Of a DNA stretch of 64,000 nt, positions 41,153-51,584 are shown one piece after another. This stretch comes from Peronospora farinosa (Eukaryota; Oomycota; Peronosporomycetes; Peronosporales; Peronosporaceae), in the NCBI GenBank assembly GCA_947646735.1, contig CANTFK010000961.1:310001-374000 (forward strand), read 5' to 3'. The notes beneath the pieces are model-generated. The model ran no database searches. It was not told the origin of the DNA and saw nothing but the letters and a program-made list of their open reading frames with translations. Made by a program: the position numbers and the translations under genes. Numbering within the stretch: the first letter of the stretch is position 1; each line of letters begins with the position of its first letter.

Positions 41153-42926
41153 ATCTTCGGGAGACGCGGGATTTCACCGTGAGTCCCACGAAGAAGAAAA
41201 GACATCGGTCAAGATAGACCAAGGGACAACCAAGACACTGGAAACCGGATCGCCAGTGATCAAGAAGGAAGAAGGATCGGAGGACCTGCAGAGCCCGGGG
41301 AGGAGCTCTGCTATTGAGGTCAAGGTGGAATATGAAGAAAAACCACCAAATCCTCCCCCTTATGTCTTCGTTGAAGAAGACAACATGGGCCATAATCAAT
41401 ATTATGGTCCAGGGGTCCCAAGTTTGGCAGCGAAAGCTAAAAAACAAGGGACCCCGAAGCAAGTCTCCCAACCTACCACTCAAGAGCCAAAGGTGCCCAA
41501 GAACAAGCAGCAAAAGAAGCAGAAGCATACCAAGTTGAAGGCACCGAGAGGCGGAGACACGACGGACGAGTCGGGAGAGAGCCAAGGCGCGGCCAGTAAG
41601 GACTGGACAGAAGAAGATTTGGAAGAAGCCTATCATCGGAATAAATTGAAGAAGTTTCTTCGAAAGGACCCGGTGATGAAGGCGCTCAAGGTCAAGCTTC
41701 TGGACCAGGTCCACGGTCCGATAACGGCTCTTCCCACCACGACCACAGACCTGGAGGTCCTCAAGGCCGTAATGAATCTACTACATGAAGCTGGGATGGC
41801 TGCTGGGAACTTTACTGCTGAGACCCTCTTCGATTTTGGGTTCGAGACCTCGAAGAAGACCTTAGTGACCCTGCATGGTCACCTCAAGACGTTAGTGGGG
41901 GAGTTCCCCCCAAAGGAAGTACCCCGTCAAGATGGAGGAGTAGTGGATCCTGGTGTGGGCTCTCCTGCTGGGTCACTCGGTGAATCGTCACCAAGGTCTC
42001 AATATGAATCGGCCACCTCATCTATGATGTCGGCCCTGATGGATACGGTGGACCGAATGCAACTGGGTCCAGCTGGTGCAGCGTTGTTGGAAGCACGAAT
42101 TCGTGAAGCTGGTCATATGGACACAGCAACCCCATGGGTCCAGCGCCAAGCACAGGAGGAGACGGAAGCCCGGTGCAAAGTGGAGCCAAGGTTGATGGGG
42201 ACAAAAACAGACCAGGAAACAAAGGCTGAGTCAGTTTCCCCTAGCGCGCTCCAGTCGTACTTTGATAAGGCGATGACCAAGTTCCTTGAAGAGCAAGGCT
42301 CCACAAAAGTTGCAGTGGACAGGGGACACACCACGAGGGGTCAAGGGCCAGTTCACCCCAGGTCCTCCCAGCGGATTGAGCGCCTAGGACCACTAGGCGA
42401 TATCCCTGATGTGGACATGGAATCTGTGGGGTCAACCCATGATGAATACGACCCAGATGACTTGGCGTTCCCGATGACCTCAGCGCGAGCGACTGTGGCC
42501 ACGGCTACGGCAGGAGGACCCCCTACTGTTGTTCCACACATTAGGGTATCGGCCTCGTCGGATCTGAAGGAATTTAGCGGAAGGGACCACGATGAAGATC
42601 GTGCCAGAAGCTGGAGCACTAAGGTAAAGACGGCTTTCCTCCGAGACCAGGCACCAGACAGCGAGAAGTGTCTCATCTTTGGGTCCCTGCTCACAGGTCC
42701 AGCTCAGAATTGGTATCGACAGCTGGGTCGAACAGTGCGCGTTGATTGGAAACTGCTGCTGCGAGAGTTCCAAGCACAATTTTGCGGCTTGGGGGTGTCG
42801 GTGGCCCGACAATATTATCACGCCAGAAAGAGGACCGACGAGTCACCCTTGGAATATCTGTACCGTTTGAACGTGGCAGGGCTCAGGGCCAAGCTAGATA
42901 TTAAGGGTGGACCCCCCCCAGTGTAA
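41136..42926 (+). CDS. gag: Ty3 Gag, N-terminal and capsid part
   Basis: 596 codons. Residues 1 to about 200 are charged and low-complexity. At about 490-590 lies a retrotransposon Gag capsid-like region (SLLTGPAQNWYRQLGRTV, WKLLLREFQAQFCG, SPLEYLYRLNVAGLRAKL). It ends with TAA after a run of eight C (42912-42919). The sense continues in the -1 frame as SVKREHVDHYVETLDDRELADQ. The break is either a recoding site, a one-base mutation or a homopolymer sequencing error. Confidence 0.85.
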   Translation: MVRVPGSSGDAGFHRESHEEEKTSVKIDQGTTKTLETGSPVIKKEEGSEDLQSPGRSSAIEVKVEYEEKPPNPPPYVFVEEDNMGHNQYYGPGVPSLAAKAKKQGTPKQVSQPTTQEPKVPKNKQQKKQKHTKLKAPRGGDTTDESGESQGAASKDWTEEDLEEAYHRNKLKKFLRKDPVMKALKVKLLDQVHGPITALPTTTTDLEVLKAVMNLLHEAGMAAGNFTAETLFDFGFETSKKTLVTLHGHLKTLVGEFPPKEVPRQDGGVVDPGVGSPAGSLGESSPRSQYESATSSMMSALMDTVDRMQLGPAGAALLEARIREAGHMDTATPWVQRQAQEETEARCKVEPRLMGTKTDQETKAESVSPSALQSYFDKAMTKFLEEQGSTKVAVDRGHTTRGQGPVHPRSSQRIERLGPLGDIPDVDMESVGSTHDEYDPDDLAFPMTSARATVATATAGGPPTVVPHIRVSASSDLKEFSGRDHDEDRARSWSTKVKTAFLRDQAPDSEKCLIFGSLLTGPAQNWYRQLGRTVRVDWKLLLREFQAQFCGLGVSVARQYYHARKRTDESPLEYLYRLNVAGLRAKLDIKGGPPPV

Positions 42927-43624
42927 AGCGTGAACACGTGGACCATTACGTGGAAACCTTGGATGATCGAGAATTAGCGGACCAGCTTACATTGCTCAGA
43001 CTTTCTGATGCAGACGACCTGGAGGAAGTCCTGCTGGCTCGTCAGAGAGCGAAGACGCGTCAAGGAAGGGTCTTGTTCGGTTCCAGCAAGTTTCGCCAGA
43101 AGGCCCCAACCACTCCAGACCACACCAAGAGTCAGCTGAGAAGACCCGTCCAAGTCATCCGAGCCACTTCTGAAAGTGAAAATGACCAAGGGTCCAGCTC
43201 CAGTGGGTCTGAGGGAGAAGGTGACCTCAGAAGAATTTATGCGGCGGCGAGTAAACCTTACACTGGTAGGGCGAGGAACGCAGATGACCCCCGGGACCAT
43301 CAGGACCCAGAGCCAGACCGAGGTAGACGCATGGCAGAGGGAACTGGACAAAAGGTGGTTCCAGGGTCACCCGTGGCAAAGTGTACCCATTGTGGATCTA
43401 GGAAGCATGTGGATCTGGACTGTTGGAAGCGACTCGTTTGTGAGTGCTGTGGAAAGAAGGGTCACCCAGGTGACCACTGCCTGTTTGTGTGTCGCGGTTG
43501 TGGCAAGGTTCATGACGTCGGCAAGTGCCCGATGGAAGAGTTCTACAATCTGATTCGCCAGTGGTACAACCCGAACAAACACGCGGGGCAGCTGCCCGAG
43601 GCGGCGGAGAAGATGTTAAATTAG
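42920..43624 (+). CDS. gag: Ty3 Gag, nucleocapsid part with three zinc knuckles
   Basis: Continuation of Gag in frame 2. It contains CTHCGSRKHVDLDC and CECCGKKGHPGDHC (both C-x2-C-x4-H-x4-C) and CRGCGKVHDVGKC (C-x2-C-x3-H-x4-C). It ends KMLN-TAG at 43622-43624. The stop lies in the 5' arm of a 12-bp stem-loop, and the pol frame (-1) overlaps the last 100 nt. Confidence 0.85.
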   Translation, partial: SVKREHVDHYVETLDDRELADQLTLLRLSDADDLEEVLLARQRAKTRQGRVLFGSSKFRQKAPTTPDHTKSQLRRPVQVIRATSESENDQGSSSSGSEGEGDLRRIYAAASKPYTGRARNADDPRDHQDPEPDRGRRMAEGTGQKVVPGSPVAKCTHCGSRKHVDLDCWKRLVCECCGKKGHPGDHCLFVCRGCGKVHDVGKCPMEEFYNLIRQWYNPNKHAGQLPEAAEKMLN

Positions 43625-43667
43625 AACGCTCGCCAGGTTTGAATCTGGTACGAGCCGAGCGTTCTAA
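43614..43667 (+). promoter_or_regulatory. Candidate -1 frameshift signal at the gag/pol junction
   Basis: GTTAAAT at 43615-43621, in phase G TTA AAT, lies directly before the Gag stop TAG. A perfect 12-bp stem follows (TTAGAACGCTCG at 43621-43632 with CGAGCGTTCTAA at 43656-43667, 23-nt loop with an inner CCAG/CTGG pairing). The pol frame is -1 relative to Gag here. Confidence 0.5.
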
Positions 43668-46600
43668 TTGTTGCATTTATGCATTTGTGGAGAAACACCC
43701 CGTGGAGAAGGTCAATAAGTTGGATGAATTGATTGGAAATACATCGGGCTTTTGCATTAATTCTGTTGCTGCTGTGGCCAATGCATGTATACCTCACGTT
43801 TATTCCCGAGGGGAGACTATGATGACATTGGATTTATTGCCGGGAGAGTGAAGAGGATACTGGAAACACCATGCCCCAGGAAAGTGGTTTAAGCAAGCCA
43901 AGGCCTCTGGGAAAGTTAACAATATTCGTGCGAATCTACTGTTTGATTCTGGTGCCGAGATATCTATTTTGGATATCGCCTTTGCTCGTAAGGTAGGCTG
44001 TCAGATTAACACAAGCAAAAAACAAGAGTGCGTGGGCATTGGAGAAGCAGTTTACACCACGGAAGGGCGAACGAAGATCAAGATAACGTTGAATGGTGTA
44101 TTAGTATACTTCTTCAATGTGTGGGTCGGGTCCATGGCCGGCCAGGATGTGCTACTAGGAATGGACTTTATGGTGCCAGCTGGAATTCGTTTGGACATGG
44201 CGGACGGAACTATTTGCTTGCCAGACGAAGTTCGAATCCAGCTGACAGGTCGCAAGACCTTGTATAGTGGCCATATTTCTGAGGTAAAATTGGGCCAGTA
44301 CGTGAATTTACCGGCAACAAAATATGTCGAGGTTCCGCTGAAGAAGGTTACGTCGGACCAGTGGAAATTATGGATGACCCGTGGAGACAGATGGGTGACT
44401 ACGATGATCCAAGGACACGGACATCGTCAATTCTTGAGGGTCACCAATGTGAGTGACAAGGACCTGATCTTACACGAGGATACCAAGCTGGGCATTTGGC
44501 TGGCTAAGGACCGGGTTCCCCGGGCCCAAGGGTTTGTGTCAGTGGGTTCTAGGAGGTACGCTGAATGGAAAAATCTAGCCTACCAAGCAACCACCGACGA
44601 GGAGGATGCAGAAACTACTCAAGAAGAAGTATACCAAGGTCCGATGGTCGAGAAACCTCAGTACGCGACTCCACATAAAATGTTGCTACGGACGGGGACA
44701 CAAGTGCCAGTGATTAACGCGGTGCACGAGTCTGTTATGAGGGACCCTGAGTCATTGCCATCAGATCAGGAATCTGGAGGGGAGGCCCTCGATAGAGGTC
44801 AACCATCTAGAGCTAGCGTGGGCAACGAAGTATCATCGAAGGATAGGACCGATATGGAGAGGGTCCACCCAGAGGAGGGTCCACAGGTCCACCCAGAGGA
44901 GGGTCCACCGGTCCACCCAGAGGAGGGTCCACCGGTCCACCCAGAGGAGGGTCCACCGGCCCACCCAGCAGAGGGTCCACCGGTCATCAAGGCTGAAGTA
45001 AATACTCCCGATGACCAAGTCTGTGTTCACGAGAGTGGAGATTTATGTGCCGAAGATATCGACAAAAATTGGTCTGTTATCCCTGAGGTCATCCCATCTA
45101 CAAACGAAGTTATGTTGGAAGACATCCAGATCCCAGACCCCGGTGATACCCCAAAGGAGGAGGTGGACCGCCTCCGCCAGATTATATGGAGAAAACGACA
45201 TTTGCTGATGGGAAAAGGTAATGCATTACCCCCGGCGGCTCGAGGAGCAGTGTGCGACATTGATGTTGGGAACGCACGGCCAATCGCCCAACGGGTACGG
45301 AAGGTGGCCCCTCAATTTAGGGAGAAGCTGGCAGACCTGATAAAAGGCCTCTTGTCATCCAAGATAATCCAGCATTCCACCTCCCCATGGGCCAGTCCAA
45401 TTGTAATTATTGTCAAGAAGAATGGGGTGGATATAAGGCTGTGCATTGACTACCGGATGGTGAATGATTTAACGCGGCTTATGGTGTATCCTATGCCTCT
45501 CGTGAATGAGTTGTTGGAAGACCTAGATAAGGCCCTGTGGTACTGCTCACTGGATATGGCTAGCGGTTTTTGGGTGGTCAGTATGACCGAACGAGCCCGT
45601 TTAATCTCGGCGTTTGTAACCCCGCTCGGACTTTTTGAGTGGAGACGAATGCCGTTTGGACTGAAGAATGCGCCGCAGATCTATCAGCGGCTGTTGGATA
45701 ATGCTTTATATGGGTTTCTTACGATTTCCTCAGAGCCGGGCTCTGACAAACCAGAGGACCTGTTCGAGGTGGGCCATCCAGAGGGAGACCTCAAGAAGTC
45801 TATATTAGGACGTAGGTCCTATATCGACGACATTTTGGTGACCTCGGAGTCATGGGATGACTTATGCGTGAAAGTGGAACGACTTTTGGAGGTGTGTGAC
45901 AAGTGGAACTTATCGATCAGCGCGGTTAAGAGCTCATGGGGCTGTCAAAAGGTAGATTACCTTGGCCACCAAGTATCAGCGGAAGGGCTGGAGGCCCACC
46001 CTAAGGACCTTCAGTCCTTGGTGGACTTACCGTTGCCCACGACCCTGAAAGCTATGCAGTCGTTTCTCGGGAGTCTTAACTATTACAGTCGGTTCCTGGA
46101 GGACTACGCCATTTATGCATCCATCCTGTACGAACTAAGGGAAGTGGATTACCACGTATTACGAAACCGGATAAGCAGGACTGGGGACATACAGGGAGAT
46201 GACCAGGAGGAGGACCGATGGGCCCGGGTGCAGGTAGCATTTGCTATGTTAAAGAATAAGATCGCCACTGCCCCAATCCTCCGCCATTTTGATCCAGACC
46301 GGGAACCCGTCATTATTGTCTATGCTAGCGAGTGGGCCATCTCGGCATCCCTGGTGCAGGAATATGAAGGGGTGTATATGCCGGTAACTTTCACGAGTCG
46401 GACTTTGAAGCCAAACGAGATCAACTATGGGCTGGTGGACAAGGAAGTGCTGGCGCTATTGCGAATACTAGACCTTTGCTACACGTCACTGGTCACCCGA
46501 CCTATCAAGGTCTTGACCCGACACTCAACGCTGGCGTGGATAGTCCGGTCACCGGGTCTACAAGGTCGCCTGGGAAACTGGGCTGCACTCCTGTCTCAAT

Positions 46601-47844
46601 GGACGTTAGAAGTGGTTAAGTGCAAGAAGGGCGAAGATGAAATACTGGGAACATTAGCGGCAAGCATTACGCCTCGCGAAAATGTGGACTCTATTCTATC
46701 TTCAATCGCCCCCAAGAGACATCCGCGCCAAGCTATCACGGTGGTTCCTCCTACAGTCGAACCTGAGGAAGTCTTGTACGTGGTCAGTTTCGATGGGTCT
46801 GCACGAGTTAAGCGTGGGGGAGGAGCCTGCAGTGCTATTGTGTGGCAACTCCCGGAATGGACGGTAGTCGCCGCTGCTTCCCGGTATTTGACTGAAGCGA
46901 CAGTAAATGAGGCAGAGTATGAAGGCCTATTGTTGGGCTTCCTTCTACTGGAGAACCTGGAGCGTAGACGTCTAGTAGTGTGTGGAGATTCTAACCTGGT
47001 CGTGCGACAGATGCGAGGAGAAATCGAGTGTAAGGCGCAGGGCCTGACAGTACGACGGGCGAAGGCCCTGGAAAAACTCAGGTCCTGGCCCGTTCACGAG
47101 TTTCTACACATGAAGCGCGAATGGAACCAAAGTGCAGACCGTCTCGCTAACGCGGCCCTGCAACAGCAACGAGGGGTCGAAATAATACCTGAGGAAGAGT
47201 GGAAAGACCTCGAAGAGATTAATCGTCTGCCTGAACTCTTGGTACCCAAGAATCCCAGCCCAGCAATGCGAATTACGGCTGTCACGAGGTCTCGGGTCCG
47301 GTCCAGGATGCCGACAGAGGTTGTGCAAGAAGAGGTGGTGCAACGGATACGAATTGAGCGAATTTCGGCTGCCCAAGACGAAGAAATGTGGATACGGGAT
47401 TTGAAGCTCTATTTACGGGGTGAATGGAGCGGTTTACCCGCAGAAGTGGCGTTGGCATGCGGCAAGATCGAGACGAATTACGCTTTGGATGAGGACGGAC
47501 TTCTATTGTATTGCCCGGGTCTGGGGACAGCTGAAGAGGATCGCGATGGGTGGATCCGGCTAGTGATACCCGAAAGCCTACAACAAGATTTTCTGCACCA
47601 TTACCACAAGAGTCTTGAAGGGGGACACCAAGGAATCGGCCGCACATACCAGCGGATACGAAGGCATTTCCATTGGAGAGGGTTGTTTCGAAGTGTACAG
47701 CGCTTCGTTGGTACTTGTGTCGACTGTGAGACCGGAAAAGGTGGACCCACCTTACGAGGGAAGACCCCAGGAAATGTTCGGGCAACCTACCCATTTCAGG
47801 TCATCGCGATGGATCATATTCTCATCGTTGCCCAAGTCGTTTAA
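43625..47844 (+). CDS. pol: Ty3 Pol: protease, RT, two RNase H domains, start of integrase
   Basis: Frame 1, open from about 43525 except for one TGA at 43849-43851. Protease FDSGAEISILD at about 43950. A repetitive spacer (VHPEEGPP units) at 44864-44986. RT with IDYRMVNDL, FGLKNAPQIYQ and catalytic YIDDIL at about 45820. The first RNase H is degenerate: VYASEWA where TDAS is expected, and LTRH where TDH is expected. A second RNase H follows (SFDGSA, NEAEYEGL, CGDSNLV, QSADRLAN), with all four acidic positions. Then the integrase zinc region and AMDHI. The frame is lost at about 47820, where the integrase continues in frame 2. Confidence 0.9.
44864..44986 (+). repeat. 24-bp tandem repeat between protease and RT
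   Basis: About five copies of a GGTCCACCCAGAGGAGGGTC-type unit encoding VHPEEGPP. The last copy is changed (AHPAEGPP). Confidence 0.9.
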
Positions 47845-48967
47845 GGGAAACACGGAGCTGTTGATATGGGTGGACCTGTTTACTGGTTATGTAATTGCTA
47901 AGGCCAGCTCGTCGAGGTCGGCCCAAACCGTGGCAGAAGGGTACGAAGAATGTGTATTTCGAAGGTTTGGGGCCAGTGAGGCGATCCGACACGACAGGGA
48001 ACCAAGTTTCATGTCGGATTTCTTTCGCGCTTTCAACCGCATGATTGGGCAAAAGCAGCGGGCCACAATGGCCTACCGGCCGCAGGCCAATGGAACTGCG
48101 GAAAGGATGGTACAGACGATCACCCGAGCTATCAAGATGTATGTGTCGGAGGTGGACCAAAGAGATTGGGATGCATATGCGGAACGGCTCACATTTGCGC
48201 TGAACACGGCGCAGGACCGGGTCCGAAAAGAGACTCCATTCTACCTGGTGCATGGTTGGGACGCACGAAGCACGTTGGAGGCCACTATACCGCTGGGTAG
48301 TACCAGGCGGCGTGACGGTGACCCCCGCCGGTGGCGATATGGCGTACAGCGACAGTATCGCCGGGCAAGGGAACAAGTCAACGAGTTATTGCGATCGGCA
48401 ATGGAAAGTCGAGCCGAGATCCACAATGAAGATGTGGCGGATAGCATGATTGAGGCAGAATCTCAGGTGTGGTTGTATTTAGACCGGGTCAAGGAAGGCT
48501 ATGCCCGAAAATTGGCCCACCTATGGCATGGTCCATTCCGAGTACGAGAGATGGTGGGGGACCATGCAGCTCGCCTGGATATCAGTGGGACCGATTACCG
48601 CATTTACCCGTTGGTGCACCTTTCGAAGTTGAAGCTAGTTCGGCAATATCCCGACAGACCGAATACGGTGTTGGTGGTGGACGAAACAGATCGAGTGGAT
48701 TTTGACGAAGCCCTGCTACCAGAGGATAGCTGGGATGCGGAGTTGGAAGACAATGAGTATGAAGTGGAGATGATTCTTGACAAGCGCATGGGAAGAAAAA
48801 CTCGGTATGGTCGTATTCAATGTGAATACCTGGTGCAGTGGAAAGGATACTCCGATCCGTCGTGGGTAGACGAGGTGGACCTCAATTGCGGTGGACTACT
48901 TGAGGACTACGAACGCAGGCAAGTCACTCGGAATCGTTTTGAGGTGATGCAGAGCCATGAGGAGTAG
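47815..48967 (+). CDS. pol: Ty3 integrase core and chromodomain (shifted frame)
   Basis: Continues integrase after a one-base frame change. DDE residues: D in AMDHI (upstream frame), D in IRHDREPSFMS, E in RPQANGTAERMVQ with about 35 residues between the last two. A GPY/F-like region (HLWHGPFRVREM) follows. A chromodomain is at the C-terminus (YEVEMILDKRMG, EYLVQWKGYSDPSW). The chromodomain would steer insertion to marked chromatin (family knowledge). Confidence 0.88.
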
Positions 48968-49230
48968 AGGGGAGAGTTTGTCTTGGGAAGGCCAAGATGA
49001 TGCAAGAAGGAGGTGGTATTTGTTGCATGCACAGAAATTGGTCAAGTCATGTATTCGAGAAGTGCAGCAGAACAAGAAGAGTGAAGTATTGCTAACCTGT
49101 AGAGGACACCGAGGGACTACCTACCTAAGATATGGCACCAAAGAGGAAAATCGAGAATGTGCTAGGGATTTCGAGGTGAAATGGCATTATCTCAGCTTAT
49201 TAAGGATGCACTTAAAGCTAGTGATAACCC

Positions 49231-51447
49231 TCAGGCGGTGTCGGGTGGAGAAAACTTGCCATGGAGACGGGGAACCCCGAAAGCGGGATGCTCGTGGATG
49301 TTCTTGTGGTAAAAGATGCGCCACGGTTCGACATCATCCACCACCTGCAACGCCTCCATAAGCCCCGGTTGAGAACTCTCCTGGTTGACCCTTGGGGTCC
49401 AGTAAGACAGTTGACGCGTGGGGGTAACGGGCTGGAAGAAGGGGTCCAGCAGGATGTCCAAGTCACAGTGACCTGCTACCATCCCCTGCAGGACCTTCTT
49501 CAGCACTCCCATCCAAGCCTGTGTCGCCTTGGCCCGTCGTTTTTTCCTGGCGTTGTAAATGCGGGAGATGTACGCACTGCCGGAACGAAGAGCTATGGAG
49601 AAATGAAGACGGTGCCGGTCCTCCCACAAACTCTGGCGCGATGCGTCTACGTAGGCATCGTGGAGCTCCACCAGTCCAACAAACCAGCCGTTTACGGGGA
49701 ACGAGAGAGGATACTCAGACATCGTCTGCTGCTCCCATGGGCGCGAGTTCATCAACAGCCGGAGCTGAGACTCCGTTACGAGACTATTAGTCTCGCCCAG
49801 GCGGTCCTTGGATCTCTTGTCTAAAGGGGGGCCCGGACCCATCCACGAAGCTGGAAGGGTTATGCGGGACCACAGGTCTTTCACGCTTAATTGCGAGATC
49901 GCAAGGGGGCCCACCATAGAGACGGGCCATGGGGCAACGTCTTCGGTCTTGAACACACTTGGCTGGGCGTATCCCGGAATGGATGGGCCCCAGGCGTTGG
50001 AACCGGCGGGACCTTTGGATGCTGGCACCCCTTGATCATCAGAGTCGAGACTCTCAGTATCGGACTCAGAAGGACCGAAAAGCTGGATGAACAGGTCGGA
50101 ATGAGGCGTGGGCGTCTTTTCCGAGCTGGAAGAAGCAGCAGGTGACGTCTGTACTTCGGGAGGAGGCTTGGCCATTGGTTTCCCAGTGGACCCCGCCGGT
50201 TTAGGAAGAGGCTTGGACGTTGGTTTCCTAGTGGACCCCGCTGGTTTCGTTGGTTTCCCAGTAGACCCCGCCGGTTTTGGAAGAGACTTGGACGTTGGTT
50301 TCCCAGTGGACCCCGCCGGTTTCGTTGGTTTCCCAGTGGACCCCGGTTTTGGAAGAGGCTTGGACGTTGGTTTCCCGGTGGACCCCGCCGGTTTGGGAAG
50401 AGGCTTGACTTTTGGTCTCCCAGTGGATCCCACCGGTTTGGACTCCGTTGATGTTGGGAGAGGACCGGACTTGGGTGTCCCAGTAGATCCCACGGACGTC
50501 GAAGAAGGGCCGGATGTCGTTTTACGAGATAAGTCCACCACCTCTGGAGCGGGTTTCCCCACGGAAGTCACCGGGCTACCACGACGACGAGAGGCACGTG
50601 ACCGAGCCATCGCCGCTAGCAGAGACTCATCGCTGCTACTGGACTCGTCTTCAGGGGAACTTGGGGCACGGGTGGTCCGACGCTTCTTCGATGAGGAAGG
50701 GGCTGGAACTTCGGCAGTAGGAGACCGAGATCTTTTAGCCCTGGAAGGTCCTGGGACCTTAGTCTTAGGCGAGGCAGATCTATCCGCGGCGCTCCGAGCT
50801 ACGGCCAGCTGTTTCTGGAGTTGGTCCCGTTGGCAGGCGACTTGCTTCACGAGGGATTTAGAGCGGGCCAGCTCATCTCGAAGTAGTGACACTTGAGATA
50901 CGGTGGACCGAAGATCGGCCGTGGTGGTATCCAACTTGGCCTCCAGCTCTTCTATCTGGAGTGTGAAGCTCGTCACCGTGGCCTCATACTGGCCCCTCCA
51001 GTACCGAATCTTGGACCGAGACGCTTCAACTTCAAGGCGATAATCCTTCCGGGTGGCGAGCGCATCTCGGTATTCCGCAATGGTTAGCTGGTCGGTTTCA
51101 TGATCGCGGACGAGCTTCCGAATTCGAGCCTCGATCCGGGGAAGATCAACTTTTCCAAATCGAACGACCTCGTCCACGCGACTCTGCAAGTCTTGGGCCC
51201 GGCGATGCTCAGCCTGATAGGCCTGCTGGAGGGCCCTATGATTGTCAGCAAGGGTCTCCATAACTTGGGCTCGTTCCATCGCCAGCTGGATCGCTTCCCA
51301 CGCCCGGGTAACACTCGCATAATCGGGGGGCTCCCCGACAAGGTCTACAGTCGGAATAACCAAGGCAGGGTCAGGTCCAGGCAGTGGAGGGGTAGACAAA
51401 CGGCCAGGTGCTGGGGGTTCGTCGGAGAAAGAACTGGAAGAGGTCAC
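49231..51447 (-). CDS. Long antisense ORF inside the retrotransposon
   Basis: 738 codons open on the minus strand between pol and the 3' LTR, undamaged. The frame has no in-frame ATG before codon 57 (ATG at 51279), so translation starts there (682 residues) or an upstream exon in the LTR supplies the start (a TTTACCAG acceptor-like site is present near 51446). Content: coiled coil (about residues 60-220), Ser/Arg-rich segment with KRSRS and KKRR, tandem GSTGKPTSKPLPKPA repeats, acidic stretch, then a globular C-terminal 230 residues (WSRITLPASWMGPGPP, LVELHDAYVDASRQSL, HLDILLDPFFQP-like). No family recognised. Antisense accessory ORFs at this position are known from plant Tat-type Ty3 elements. 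Confidence 0.75.
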   Translation of the reverse strand: MTSSSSFSDEPPAPGRLSTPPLPGPDPALVIPTVDLVGEPPDYASVTRAWEAIQLAMERAQVMETLADNHRALQQAYQAEHRRAQDLQSRVDEVVRFGKVDLPRIEARIRKLVRDHETDQLTIAEYRDALATRKDYRLEVEASRSKIRYWRGQYEATVTSFTLQIEELEAKLDTTTADLRSTVSQVSLLRDELARSKSLVKQVACQRDQLQKQLAVARSAADRSASPKTKVPGPSRAKRSRSPTAEVPAPSSSKKRRTTRAPSSPEDESSSSDESLLAAMARSRASRRRGSPVTSVGKPAPEVVDLSRKTTSGPSSTSVGSTGTPKSGPLPTSTESKPVGSTGRPKVKPLPKPAGSTGKPTSKPLPKPGSTGKPTKPAGSTGKPTSKSLPKPAGSTGKPTKPAGSTRKPTSKPLPKPAGSTGKPMAKPPPEVQTSPAASSSSEKTPTPHSDLFIQLFGPSESDTESLDSDDQGVPASKGPAGSNAWGPSIPGYAQPSVFKTEDVAPWPVSMVGPLAISQLSVKDLWSRITLPASWMGPGPPLDKRSKDRLGETNSLVTESQLRLLMNSRPWEQQTMSEYPLSFPVNGWFVGLVELHDAYVDASRQSLWEDRHRLHFSIALRSGSAYISRIYNARKKRRAKATQAWMGVLKKVLQGMVAGHCDLDILLDPFFQPVTPTRQLSYWTPRVNQESSQPGLMEALQVVDDVEPWRIFYHKNIHEHPAFGVPRLHGKFSPPDTA
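50160..50500 (-). repeat. Tandem repeat within the antisense ORF
   Basis: About seven imperfect units of 27-48 bp encoding GSTGKPTSKPLPKPA and shorter GSTGKPTKPA variants. Units stay in frame. Confidence 0.85.
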
Positions 51448-51584
51448 TGGTAAATAAAGGGTGGGTGAGTTGGTGAATACGAAAGATCGTCAAGCACATG
51501 GACACCTACTTATATGTTGAGGAGACGGGACAAGGATGCACGGGGTCTTGCCGCAGTTCGGAAGACCAGCGCGCAGGGGACAGC

